Below are positions 57,364-64,000 of a stretch of 64,000 nucleotides of DNA, one piece after another. Both the position numbers and the translations under genes were made by a program. This DNA comes from JBFMHP01 sp040752855 (GTDB lineage Bacteria; Pseudomonadota; Gammaproteobacteria; RBG-16-57-12). Under the pieces are notes generated by a model. The model was given only the letters and a program-made list of their open reading frames with translations, was not told where the DNA came from and searched no databases. Location: positions 5,271-69,270 of the forward strand of contig JBFMHP010000038.1 of NCBI GenBank assembly GCA_040752855.1, written 5' to 3'. Every line of letters begins with the position of its first letter. Within the stretch, counting starts at the first letter, position 1.

Positions 57364-57742
57364 TTGTCACTTCCTCTTCAACTGCAAAGCGCATTATTGA
57401 TAGGGTGTGTCATTGTATCGGCTGTGCCTTGGGAAGATTAGCTACATTAGTGTTAACTAACTCTCAAAAATAGCATTTACTATCAACTAGTTGTGAGTTG
57501 TGTCACACAATAGTGCCGCTTCCGCTCATTCGCGCGGTTTGTGCATTTCTCGAAACGGGGGGGCTGCAAGCGCGTACTGTAATAACTTGCGAAATTCGAT
57601 TATATGGAAATGCGACGGGAGCGGGTAGAGAAATCGTTTCTTGGGGGGGCGAAGGCGGGTGGTCCTAGGCGGCAGTCCTCGTGAATCATCCACCGATGAG
57701 TGTTCGGATGTCGTGTTAATCAAAGCATTCGTATGCGCTAAC

Positions 57743-57923
57743 AGCTTGCTGAAAAACTCCCTCTCCCCCAGGGACAACGCGATGGATCGAGGAGGTAGGA
57801 CGAAGTCCGGAACCCGAGTCGAGAGGGCTGGGGTGCCGGGATGAATGCGGCCTAACCGCCTGATTTTATCCATCCTAACCTTCTCCCGGAGGGAGACGGG
57901 ACCAAACCGTTTTTCAGCAAGCT
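57743..57923. mobile_element. MITE-like repeat unit, 181 bp
   Basis: Perfect 15-bp terminal inverted repeats: AGCTTGCTGAAAAAC at 57743-57757 and its complement GTTTTTCAGCAAGCT at 57909-57923. Just inside each end is a member of the CCCTCTCCC/CCTTCTCCC repeat family (CTCCCTCTCCCCCAGGG left, CCTTCTCCCGGAGGGAG right). There is no open frame of note. It appears to be a non-autonomous palindromic element related to the hairpins at 3423 and 16475. Confidence 0.6.
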
Positions 57924-57949
57924 GCTAATTTGCCCGCTGCCAAAACATA

Positions 57950-57982
57950 AAAGAGCAGACAATGCCGCATTGTCTGCTCTTT
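57950..57982 (-). terminator. Terminator of the downstream large lipoprotein gene
   Basis: AAAGAGCAGACAATGC at 57950-57965 pairs with GCATTGTCTGCTCTTT at 57967-57982. On the minus strand the stem is followed by TTTTATGTTTT, so it is a good intrinsic terminator about 100 bases after the stop at 58085. The core GAGCAGAC/GTCTGCTC recurs in the terminator at 60524 behind the paralogous gene. Confidence 0.8.
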
Positions 57983-58084
57983 GCGTCGCACGATACCAGG
58001 GACGTTTTGAACCATTCCATCCCGGGCTTTTCGCAGGAGGCGCTTCCTTGTGCCGCGCCGAACTTCTAGCAAATCAAAGTTTTT

Positions 58085-60325
58085 CTAGGGTATCGCTTTA
58101 CTTGTGATGCTCGAGAGCGAGCTTTCGATGTTGTTGGTGTCGTAGGTGGTTACGGCAAAGTAGTGAGTGCCGCTGGCAAGTGCTGTGGCGCTGTACGTGG
58201 TCGTGGCGCTGTTTTTGATGTCGGCGATGACGGACATCTTGTCTGGCGCCGTGCCGCGATAGATGCGGTAACCAGCGATTTCGTGCACGGGCATGGGGCT
58301 GCCGTCTTCCTTGGTGGTCGGCGGATTCCACGACAGCGTCGCGCTGCCGTTGCCGCTCCCGCCGCCGGTACTCGTTGTCGTTACGGTGATAGCGAATGCG
58401 GGCAGCGCTGTGTTGGCCTTGCCATCGCTAACAGAGATCACGATGTTGCCGGTGGTGCCGGCATTGACCGCATTCGGGATTCCCGACAGTCTTCCGGTGG
58501 TGGCTTCGAACAGGGCCCAGGCGGGCTTATTGCTGATGCTGAAGCTGAGGGTGTCGCCGTTGGCATCGGAGGCGGTTGGGGTGAATTGGTAGTAAGAGCC
58601 GGCCGCGATGCTGCCCGCGGGAGTTCCGCTGATGGTCGGGGGCGTATTTTGCGGCGCGGTGGACGCAGTGCTGCAGCGCTCGTTCGACGTCAGGAATTGG
58701 TTGAGCGCGACATACCGGGCCTCGACCTTGAAGCAGTGCGGTTTGGATACATCCAACCCGGAGAGTGTGAGCGTCCTGCTCGTGGTTCGATATTTGGCAT
58801 TGGTGTCGACATTGTCGATGAAGATGTCGTATCCGCCATCGGGCGCGGGATTGCCTTGTGACCAGGACAGCACGATTGCGGTTCCTTGGGTGACAGCGGA
58901 GTCCAGCACCGGCGCTTGGACTTGAGGCGCCGGGGTCGGCGCAGGTGTCGCGGCCGGCGTTGGGGTCGGTGTCCGAGTGGCGACCGGGGTCGGAGTCGGT
59001 GTTGGGGTCGGTGTCGGTGTCCGAGTAACGACCGGGGTCGGTGTTGGTGTCGGCGCCGGCGTAATGATCGGAGCCGGAGCGGGTGCCGGCGGCTGGGTAA
59101 TAACCGGGGTCGCCGTTGGCGCGGGCGTCTGAATCGGAGCAGGGGTGGCCGGAATGACGGTCGGCGCGGGTGTCGGCGTCGGCGTCGATACCGGCGGAGT
59201 ACCGGTTCCGGAGAAGGCGTTGTTGATGGCCGCGAGGTCCGCGTCGTTGGCCGCCAGGGCATATTGAACGGCGGCATCGATCGCGCTGCCGGCAGCGGTC
59301 GTCACGGTGCGGTCCACAGTGCTGGCGGAAGTGTTCGGCGTGAGTGTGGAGAGTTGATTCGAGACTTCGACCAGTGCCGCGCTGGGGGTAATGGTGTTGA
59401 CGGTATCGACGATCCGCTTGGATTGCTCGATGAGCTGGCCGGTAATGGCAACACCGCCGGTGAGGCTCGAGGCGCCGGGGTGGGTGACCTTGATTGCGTT
59501 ATCCATGCGCTGGGTCGCCTCCGCGCCGTTGACCTTCAGCCGGTTGCGCGCGGTCTCGAGCAGGACTTGGCCGGTGGCCAGATTGGCCACGGCGGCGATG
59601 CGGCGGTCGGCTTGGCGGGCTCCGGCGCCATCGATTTTGCCGTCGACCAGGTCGGCGGAGAGCGCCGCGATGATGTCATCGCCCGAGACGTTCAAGTTCT
59701 TGCTCTGCATCCCATCGCGCGTCCGGCGCACAATCTCGCCCAGGGATTCGCTGGCTTTGACCATGGTGGCGATCGTGCTGGCGTCAATGGTCTGGCCAAT
59801 CGTGTCGGAGATGACGTTGCTATCCAAGCCCATGTGCAGATTCGTCAACACAAAATCGGTGGCCGACTGCAGGTTGGTGGCGTTGATGCCGCCCGGCATG
59901 TTTTGCGCGGTCTTGGTAATGAGGGTGGTGAAGGGGTTGATATTCACGGTGCCCGTTCCGCTCGGCTTGAGCGCGACCGAGTACAAGGTAAAGTCGGGGG
60001 GGGTGTCGGTGACGATATCGGTGCCGCCGGTGACTTCGATTGTGAGAGGGTAGCGGCTTCTTTTGGTCCTGACGGTGGCGGAATAGGTGGCGGTCCCGCT
60101 GCCCATGGTCGAGTGGACAATCCTGCCATCCTTGTCGCGGACGGCGATCACGGCGTTGAGGATCGGGCCGTCGCCCACGCTGCCTTTCATGGAGGCGACG
60201 ATGACTTCTTCGCTGCTCTCAGGGCTGGGTTGACCGGAAATGTTTTCCGGCTCCACGGTTGCATATTCTCCAACGCAGGCGCAAAGCGATGCGCTAGAGA
60301 TGAATATTAGTGTTTTCTTAATCAT
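58085..60325 (-). CDS. Large modular lipoprotein with Pro-Thr linker, Ig-like and FN3-like domains (paralogue A)
   Basis: The product is 746 aa. Lipobox SLCAC with Cys17. An N-terminal globular region (about 40-340) starts MKGSVGDGPILNAVIAVRDK, probably a carboxypeptidase-regulatory/Ig-like sandwich, followed by a helical part with NMPGGINATNLQ and SLGEIVRRTRDGM. Residues about 375-470 are a Pro/Thr-rich linker (repeats of TPTP). An FN3-like domain (APVLDSAVTQGTAIVLSW), a putative Ig domain (PPTISGTPAGSIAAGSYYQF and GRLSGIPNAVNAGTTGNI) and a final FN3-like module follow (EIAGYRIYRGTAPDKMSVI). The function is unknown; it is probably an exposed envelope lipoprotein that works with the glycan locus. 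Confidence 0.83.
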   Translation of the reverse strand: MIKKTLIFISSASLCACVGEYATVEPENISGQPSPESSEEVIVASMKGSVGDGPILNAVIAVRDKDGRIVHSTMGSGTATYSATVRTKRSRYPLTIEVTGGTDIVTDTPPDFTLYSVALKPSGTGTVNINPFTTLITKTAQNMPGGINATNLQSATDFVLTNLHMGLDSNVISDTIGQTIDASTIATMVKASESLGEIVRRTRDGMQSKNLNVSGDDIIAALSADLVDGKIDGAGARQADRRIAAVANLATGQVLLETARNRLKVNGAEATQRMDNAIKVTHPGASSLTGGVAITGQLIEQSKRIVDTVNTITPSAALVEVSNQLSTLTPNTSASTVDRTVTTAAGSAIDAAVQYALAANDADLAAINNAFSGTGTPPVSTPTPTPAPTVIPATPAPIQTPAPTATPVITQPPAPAPAPIITPAPTPTPTPVVTRTPTPTPTPTPTPVATRTPTPTPAATPAPTPAPQVQAPVLDSAVTQGTAIVLSWSQGNPAPDGGYDIFIDNVDTNAKYRTTSRTLTLSGLDVSKPHCFKVEARYVALNQFLTSNERCSTASTAPQNTPPTISGTPAGSIAAGSYYQFTPTASDANGDTLSFSISNKPAWALFEATTGRLSGIPNAVNAGTTGNIVISVSDGKANTALPAFAITVTTTSTGGGSGNGSATLSWNPPTTKEDGSPMPVHEIAGYRIYRGTAPDKMSVIADIKNSATTTYSATALASGTHYFAVTTYDTNNIESSLSSITSKAIP

Positions 60326-60523
60326 TGAAAGAGGCGCTCTCTCGTTGTGTGCGTCGCTTAGCTTAATGATTTGACGGTGGAAGTTGTGCGATACGAATCA
60401 CAGTTCGCTGAGGTGGGTTGGTCAGTGAATCTATGATTAGTTCCATGGTTTTGCGCGGCAGCGGGCGGTCTGGTGTGATTCTGAGGGGCGGATCGGGGGT
60501 ATGGATGCCACCAGCAAAATGAA

Positions 60524-60556
60524 AAGGAGCAGACCATGATTCACTGTCTGCTCCTT
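60524..60556 (-). terminator. Terminator of paralogue B
   Basis: AAGGAGCAGAC at 60524-60534 pairs with GTCTGCTCCTT at 60546-60556 around an 11-base loop. On the minus strand TTTTCATTTT follows. It lies 18 bases beyond the stop of the large lipoprotein gene at 60575 and shares its stem core with the terminator at 57950. Confidence 0.8.
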
Positions 60557-60574
60557 GCGCCTCAGGCGCTGGGC

Positions 60575-62698
60575 CTAAGGGATCGTTTTGCTCGTGACGC
60601 TGGAGAGCGAGCTTTCGATGTTGTCGACGTCGTAGGTGGTCACGGCAAAGTAGTGTGTGCCGCTTGAGAGCGATGTGGCGGTGTAGCTGGTCGCGGCGTT
60701 GTTCTTGATGTCGGCGATGACGGACATCTTGTCCGGCGCCGTGCCTCGATAGATGCGGTAACCGGCGATCTCGTGCAGTGCCAGCGCGCTGCCATCTTCC
60801 TTGGTGGTGGGCGCGCTCCATGATAAGGCGGCGCTGGCGTTGGTGGAGCCGGACGAGGTCACCGTGATGGCGAAGGCGGGCAGTGATGCGATGACCTTGC
60901 CGTCGGTGACGGAGATCTGAATGTTACTCGTGGTGCCGGCATGGACCGCGTTCGGTATGCCGGAGAGTCTGCCGGTGACGGTATCGAATGTCGCCCAGGA
61001 GGGCTTGTTGACGATGCTGAAGGTCAGGGTGTCGCCGTCGGCATCGGAGGCCGTCGGCGTGAACAGGTAGTAGGAGCCCGAGACGATACTGCTCGACGGC
61101 GTTCCGCTGATGGTGGGCGGGTTATTCTGCGCCACGACCGGGGTGGTGCACCGCTCATTGGAGAGCAGGTATTGGTTGAGAGCGACGAATCTCGATTCAA
61201 CCTTGAAGCAGTGCGATACCGTTACATCGAGACCGCTGATGGTCCGGGTGAGGGCCGAGGTGCGATAAGTGCCGCCGGTATCTACGTTGTCGATGAAAAG
61301 GTCATAGCCGCCATCGGGGGTGGGATTGGCCTGTGACCATGTGAGGACGATAGTGGTTCCACTGACGGTCGCGGAGGTGAGCACCGGCGCGACCGGCTGA
61401 GCGACAGGGGTCGGGGTCGGAGTCGGCGCGGGCGTCGGCGTAGGAGTCGGCGTAGGAGTCGGCGTAGGAGTCGGCGTAGGAGTCGGCGTAGGAGTCGGCG
61501 TAGGAGTCGGCGTCGGGGTTGATGTAACAGCCGGTGTCGGCGTTGGCGTCGGGGACGCGGTTGGCGTCGGCGTCGGCAGGCTGCCGGTATCTGAGATGGC
61601 GGAATTGATGCCTGCCAGTTCATTGGCGCTCGCATCCAGGGCATATTGGATCGCGCTGTCAAGCGCGCTGCTGGCCGAGACGATGAGAACGCCATCCACC
61701 TCGCTGGCAGCGCTGCCGGGCGCAAGTGTGGCGAGTTGCGCCGAGATTTCGGTCAGAGTGGTGCTTGGTGTGATGGTGTTGACGGCGTCGGCGATCTTTC
61801 GTGATTGATCGAGCGTATTGCCGGTGATCGTGACACTGCCGGTGAGTTTTGTCGCACCGGGATGTGTGGCAATGATCGCGTTGTCCATGCGCATGGTCGC
61901 CTCGGCGCCGTTCACCTTGAGGCGGTTGCGTGCTGCTTCCAGCAAAACCTGGCCGGTGACCAGATTGGCCACGGCGGCGATGCGCTGGTCGGCATCGATA
62001 GCGCCTGTGCCATCGAGGGTGCCATCGACGAGGTCGGCCGAGAGCGCATCAACAATGTCATCACCCGAGACATTGAAACCCTTCGTGCGGATGCCATCGC
62101 GCGTCCGGCGTACGATTTCACCCAGGGATTCGCTGGCCTTGACCATTACGGCAACCGTGTTGGCGTCAATCGGCTGGCCAATGGTGTCGTTGATAATCGA
62201 TGAATCCAATCCGGCGTGAAACTTCGCCATGACGAAGTTGGTGGCCGTTTTCACATTGGCCGCACTGATGCCGCCCGGCATATTCTGTGCGGTCTTCAAG
62301 ATGAGCGTGGTGAAGGGATTGATATTATAGGTGCTCGACGTGCTCGGCTTGAGCGCGACCGAGTACAAGGTGAAGTCGGGTGCGGAATCGGTGACCAGAT
62401 CGGTGCCGCCAGACGCTTCGATTGTCAAAGGGTAAAGACTGCCCTTGACCTTCACGGTTGTATCGTAAGTGGCGCTTCCGCTCGCCAAGGTGGATTGCAC
62501 CAAAGCGCCATTTTTGTCTCGTATGGAGACGACGGCGTTTTGAATCGGGCCATCGCCCACGCTGCCGGTCATGGCGGCAAGGATTTCTTCATTGTCCTGG
62601 TAATTGTTTTGTGCGGAATTTTCAACGCTCCCTGTCGATCCTCCACCGCAAGCGCATAGGGATGCGCCAAGAATGAGAACGGGTACGTGTTTGATCAT
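60575..62698 (-). CDS. Large modular lipoprotein with Pro-Thr linker, Ig-like and FN3-like domains (paralogue B)
   Basis: The product is 707 aa with the same architecture as its neighbour: lipobox SLCAC with Cys17 followed by GGGSTG, N-terminal region beginning MTGSVGDGPIQNAVVSIRDK, helical part with NMPGGISAANVK and SLGEIVRRTRDGI, a Pro-Thr linker at about 366-436, FN3-like, putative Ig (PPTISGTPSSSIVSGSYYLF) and a terminal FN3-like module (EIAGYRIYRGTAPDKMSVI). By eye well over half of the positions outside the linker match paralogue A. The linker is encoded by a perfect 12-bp tandem repeat. It is transcribed separately, with its own terminator. Confidence 0.84.
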   Translation of the reverse strand: MIKHVPVLILGASLCACGGGSTGSVENSAQNNYQDNEEILAAMTGSVGDGPIQNAVVSIRDKNGALVQSTLASGSATYDTTVKVKGSLYPLTIEASGGTDLVTDSAPDFTLYSVALKPSTSSTYNINPFTTLILKTAQNMPGGISAANVKTATNFVMAKFHAGLDSSIINDTIGQPIDANTVAVMVKASESLGEIVRRTRDGIRTKGFNVSGDDIVDALSADLVDGTLDGTGAIDADQRIAAVANLVTGQVLLEAARNRLKVNGAEATMRMDNAIIATHPGATKLTGSVTITGNTLDQSRKIADAVNTITPSTTLTEISAQLATLAPGSAASEVDGVLIVSASSALDSAIQYALDASANELAGINSAISDTGSLPTPTPTASPTPTPTPAVTSTPTPTPTPTPTPTPTPTPTPTPTPTPTPTPAPTPTPTPVAQPVAPVLTSATVSGTTIVLTWSQANPTPDGGYDLFIDNVDTGGTYRTSALTRTISGLDVTVSHCFKVESRFVALNQYLLSNERCTTPVVAQNNPPTISGTPSSSIVSGSYYLFTPTASDADGDTLTFSIVNKPSWATFDTVTGRLSGIPNAVHAGTTSNIQISVTDGKVIASLPAFAITVTSSGSTNASAALSWSAPTTKEDGSALALHEIAGYRIYRGTAPDKMSVIADIKNNAATSYTATSLSSGTHYFAVTTYDVDNIESSLSSVTSKTIP
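61441..61512. repeat. Tandem 12-bp repeat, six perfect copies, inside paralogue B
   Basis: TAGGAGTCGGCG occurs six times without change from 61441 to 61512. On the minus strand each copy encodes four residues of the Pro-Thr linker, so gain or loss of copies keeps the reading frame. The flanks hold degenerate versions of the same unit (for example GGCGTCGGCG). Confidence 0.9.
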
Positions 62699-63007
62699 GC
62701 TTTTAGGCTCTCTCTGATTGACCGCGACTGCTGCCCTAGCGAGCTGGTGCCATAGGCGCTAGTGGTTGATCACGTATCGAGCCGTGTGTCGGAGGCATGA
62801 GGGCCAATGTCTGGATCTGTGACTGGACTCACAGGCGTTATCAGCGCTGTTCCACAACCTTGCCCGATGTGCGGTCGATTGCAAAAAGGCGGTTACGCCG
62901 TTTTTTTTGCGCCGGCGCCGGTTGCCCCGGGGGAGAGCAAGGCGCGATTGCCTGGGCGCCGGGGCTGTGAGAGTATCTGCCATTCTGCTGTTGTCGATGG
63001 AATTCTC
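62699..63007. other. Divergent intergenic region
   Basis: A 309-bp gap between paralogue B and the deacetylase-like gene. It should contain promoters for both. A hairpin at 62883 and a GC-rich palindromic patch just after it (GCGCCGGCGCCGG) are the only visible structures. No coding signal. Confidence 0.5.
62883..62908. terminator. Hairpin with A- and T-runs
   Basis: GGCG-GTTA-CGCC flanked by an A-run on the left and eight T on the right. It looks like an intrinsic terminator usable on the plus strand and less well on the minus strand. No gene of the window reads into it on the plus strand, so its purpose is unclear. Confidence 0.4.
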
Positions 63008-64000
63008 ATGACTGCGAAATTCATTCTGGGCCTGGATTACGAGCTGTTTTTCGGCGAGAAGACCGGTTCCGCGGAGCATTGTCTGATTCGTCCGGTCGAC
63101 GCCCTGCTGGCGGTGCTCGATCGCTACGGGGTGAAGCTGAGCCTGTTCGTCGACGCGGGCTTTTTGTTGCGGTTGAGGCGGGAGGCGCAGCGCCATGCCG
63201 GCTTGGGCCGGGAATATGAGCGGATCGCCCGCCAGCTGCGCGAGCTCAAGGCGCTGGGGCATGATGTGCAGTTGCATATCCATCCGCATTGGGAGGACTG
63301 TTCGTTTGACGGCGGGAAGTGGCGTATCGACACGGCGCGTTACCGCCTCCAGGATTTTTCCGATGCCGAGATCGGTCGCATCGTAAACGAGTATAAGGCC
63401 GAGTTGATGGAGCACGTCGGCGATACGGTGTTTGCCTACCGCGCCGGCGGTTGGTGCATCCAGCCGTTCGACCGGTTGGCGCCGGCGTTGCGCGCCGCAG
63501 GCATTTGGCTCGACAGCACGCTCTATCAGAACGGCATTTCGCGCGACACGCTGCGCTGGTTTGATTTCCGCGGCATGCCTGCGAAGCCGGTTTGGCGTTT
63601 TTCCCAAGATCCGCTGGTGGAAGACGCCGCAGGCGATTTTGTCGAGGTGCCGATCAGCGCCGTGGCGGTGATGCCGATGTTTTTCTGGAAGATGGCGCTG
63701 CAGAAAAAGCTTGGCGGCGCGGCGCACCGCTCATTCGGAGACGGTGCGGCGATGCAAGCCGATCGCGGCTATTATCTGCGGCTGCTGCTGTCTCCGAGTT
63801 CCAGTGTGGTGTCCATCGATGGTTCCAAGGCCGCCCTGCTGGAGAGCGCCTATCGCCGGCGGCGGGACGGCACGGGAGAACGCATCTTCAATGTGATCGG
63901 GCATCCCAAATCGCTGACGCCGCATTCAGTGCGCGAGCTGGATCGATTTCTGGCGCGGCATCGTGAGCTTGAATCCATTACGTTTCAGGATTTGAAATAT
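63008..64000 (+). CDS. NodB-like polysaccharide deacetylase family protein (partial)
   Basis: Open from ATG 63008 to the right edge (331 codons), so the C-terminus is missing. The start reads MTAKFILGLDYELFFGEK, where Asp-x-Glu replaces the usual Asp-Asp of NodB enzymes. HDVQLHIHPHWED supplies a His-x-His pair in place of the H-x3-H motif, and AYRAGGW matches the NodB motif 3 arginine. This variant signature occurs in deacetylase-like proteins of glycan loci. Activity is plausible but not assured. It is divergent from the lipoprotein block and may start another biosynthetic group beyond the window. Confidence 0.8.
   Translation, partial: MTAKFILGLDYELFFGEKTGSAEHCLIRPVDALLAVLDRYGVKLSLFVDAGFLLRLRREAQRHAGLGREYERIARQLRELKALGHDVQLHIHPHWEDCSFDGGKWRIDTARYRLQDFSDAEIGRIVNEYKAELMEHVGDTVFAYRAGGWCIQPFDRLAPALRAAGIWLDSTLYQNGISRDTLRWFDFRGMPAKPVWRFSQDPLVEDAAGDFVEVPISAVAVMPMFFWKMALQKKLGGAAHRSFGDGAAMQADRGYYLRLLLSPSSSVVSIDGSKAALLESAYRRRRDGTGERIFNVIGHPKSLTPHSVRELDRFLARHRELESITFQDLKY

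Larger units (their letters stand above)
57364..58084. other. Long intergenic region with a MITE-like repeat and a terminator
   Basis: A 721-bp non-coding gap. The part next to the small lipoprotein (57364-57520) is AT-rich and probably carries its promoter. The middle shows no credible reading frame. A 181-bp repeat-bounded unit and a terminator follow, described separately. Confidence 0.6.

Noticed and set aside
58886..60310. 474-codon open frame on the plus strand opposite lipoprotein paralogue A
   Set aside because: The Arg/Gly-rich product is the complement of the Pro-Thr linker and neighbouring domains; the lipoprotein reading has a signal peptide, domains and a paralogue.
60326..60574. 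Small gene between the two lipoprotein paralogues
   Set aside because: The frame running from 60363 into the upstream gene is an antisense or out-of-frame extension of paralogue B; the gap itself holds a terminator and promoter-type sequence only.
61441..61512. Possible CRISPR-like array
   Set aside because: The copies are directly adjacent with no spacers and lie within a coding linker.

Overview
The window looks like chromosome of a GC-rich gammaproteobacterium that carries an exosortase A (XrtA/PEP-CTERM) exopolysaccharide locus. The grounds are tightly packed genes with ATGA overlaps, Pseudomonas-like REP elements, a bacterial-type glucokinase, and a prsK-prsR-xrtA-prsT cluster of the kind found in environmental beta- and gammaproteobacteria. 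The genus cannot be fixed from the sequence alone. No rRNA, tRNA, CRISPR array, integrase or transposase gene was seen.

Left part (1-19,548): central sugar and reserve-carbon metabolism. It starts with the 5' end of a glutamate dehydrogenase-family gene and an M18 aminopeptidase. A J-domain membrane protein and a DUF445 protein follow. Next come pgl-glk on the plus strand and gnd-zwf on the minus strand, which together give glucose phosphorylation plus the oxidative pentose phosphate steps. A glycogen block is arranged divergently: glgB-glgA leftward and glgC-GH57-malQ rightward from a short AT-rich gap. A small acidic protein and a LonB-like AAA protease close this part.

Centre (19,765-51,446): one long rightward array for an envelope or secreted polysaccharide. 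The two-component pair PrsK/PrsR, exosortase XrtA and TPR lipoprotein PrsT come first. After a strong GC hairpin follow the export lipoprotein, the chain-length protein, a tyrosine autokinase and the XrtA-associated outer membrane beta-barrel. The assembly genes come next: heparinase II/III-like protein, initiating sugar transferase, UDP-GlcNAc 2-epimerase, polysaccharide deacetylase, WecG/TagA glycosyltransferase, sulfotransferase, flippase, three GT4-type glycosyltransferases, an asparagine synthase-type amidotransferase, a UDP-sugar dehydrogenase, two SDR epimerase/reductases and a sugar nucleotidyltransferase. A 185-bp MITE-like palindrome sits between the first GT4 gene and the amidotransferase gene. 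Together these genes would make a repeat unit on a lipid carrier, probably with an N-acetylmannosamine(uronic acid)-type sugar and possibly sulfate, flip it, polymerise it and export it.

Right part (51,482-64,000): a leftward block facing the array. It holds a GT-C-type membrane glycosyltransferase, an O-antigen ligase/polymerase-type protein, a secreted parallel beta-helix protein and three lipoproteins that end in the same fibronectin III-like module. Two of those are large paralogues with Pro-Thr linkers and nearly matching terminators, which points to a tandem duplication. A NodB-like deacetylase runs off the right edge. The GC content of the glycan-specific part (about 37-57 kb) looks lower than that of the metabolic and export cores. 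No PEP-CTERM-tailed substrate protein was found in the window.
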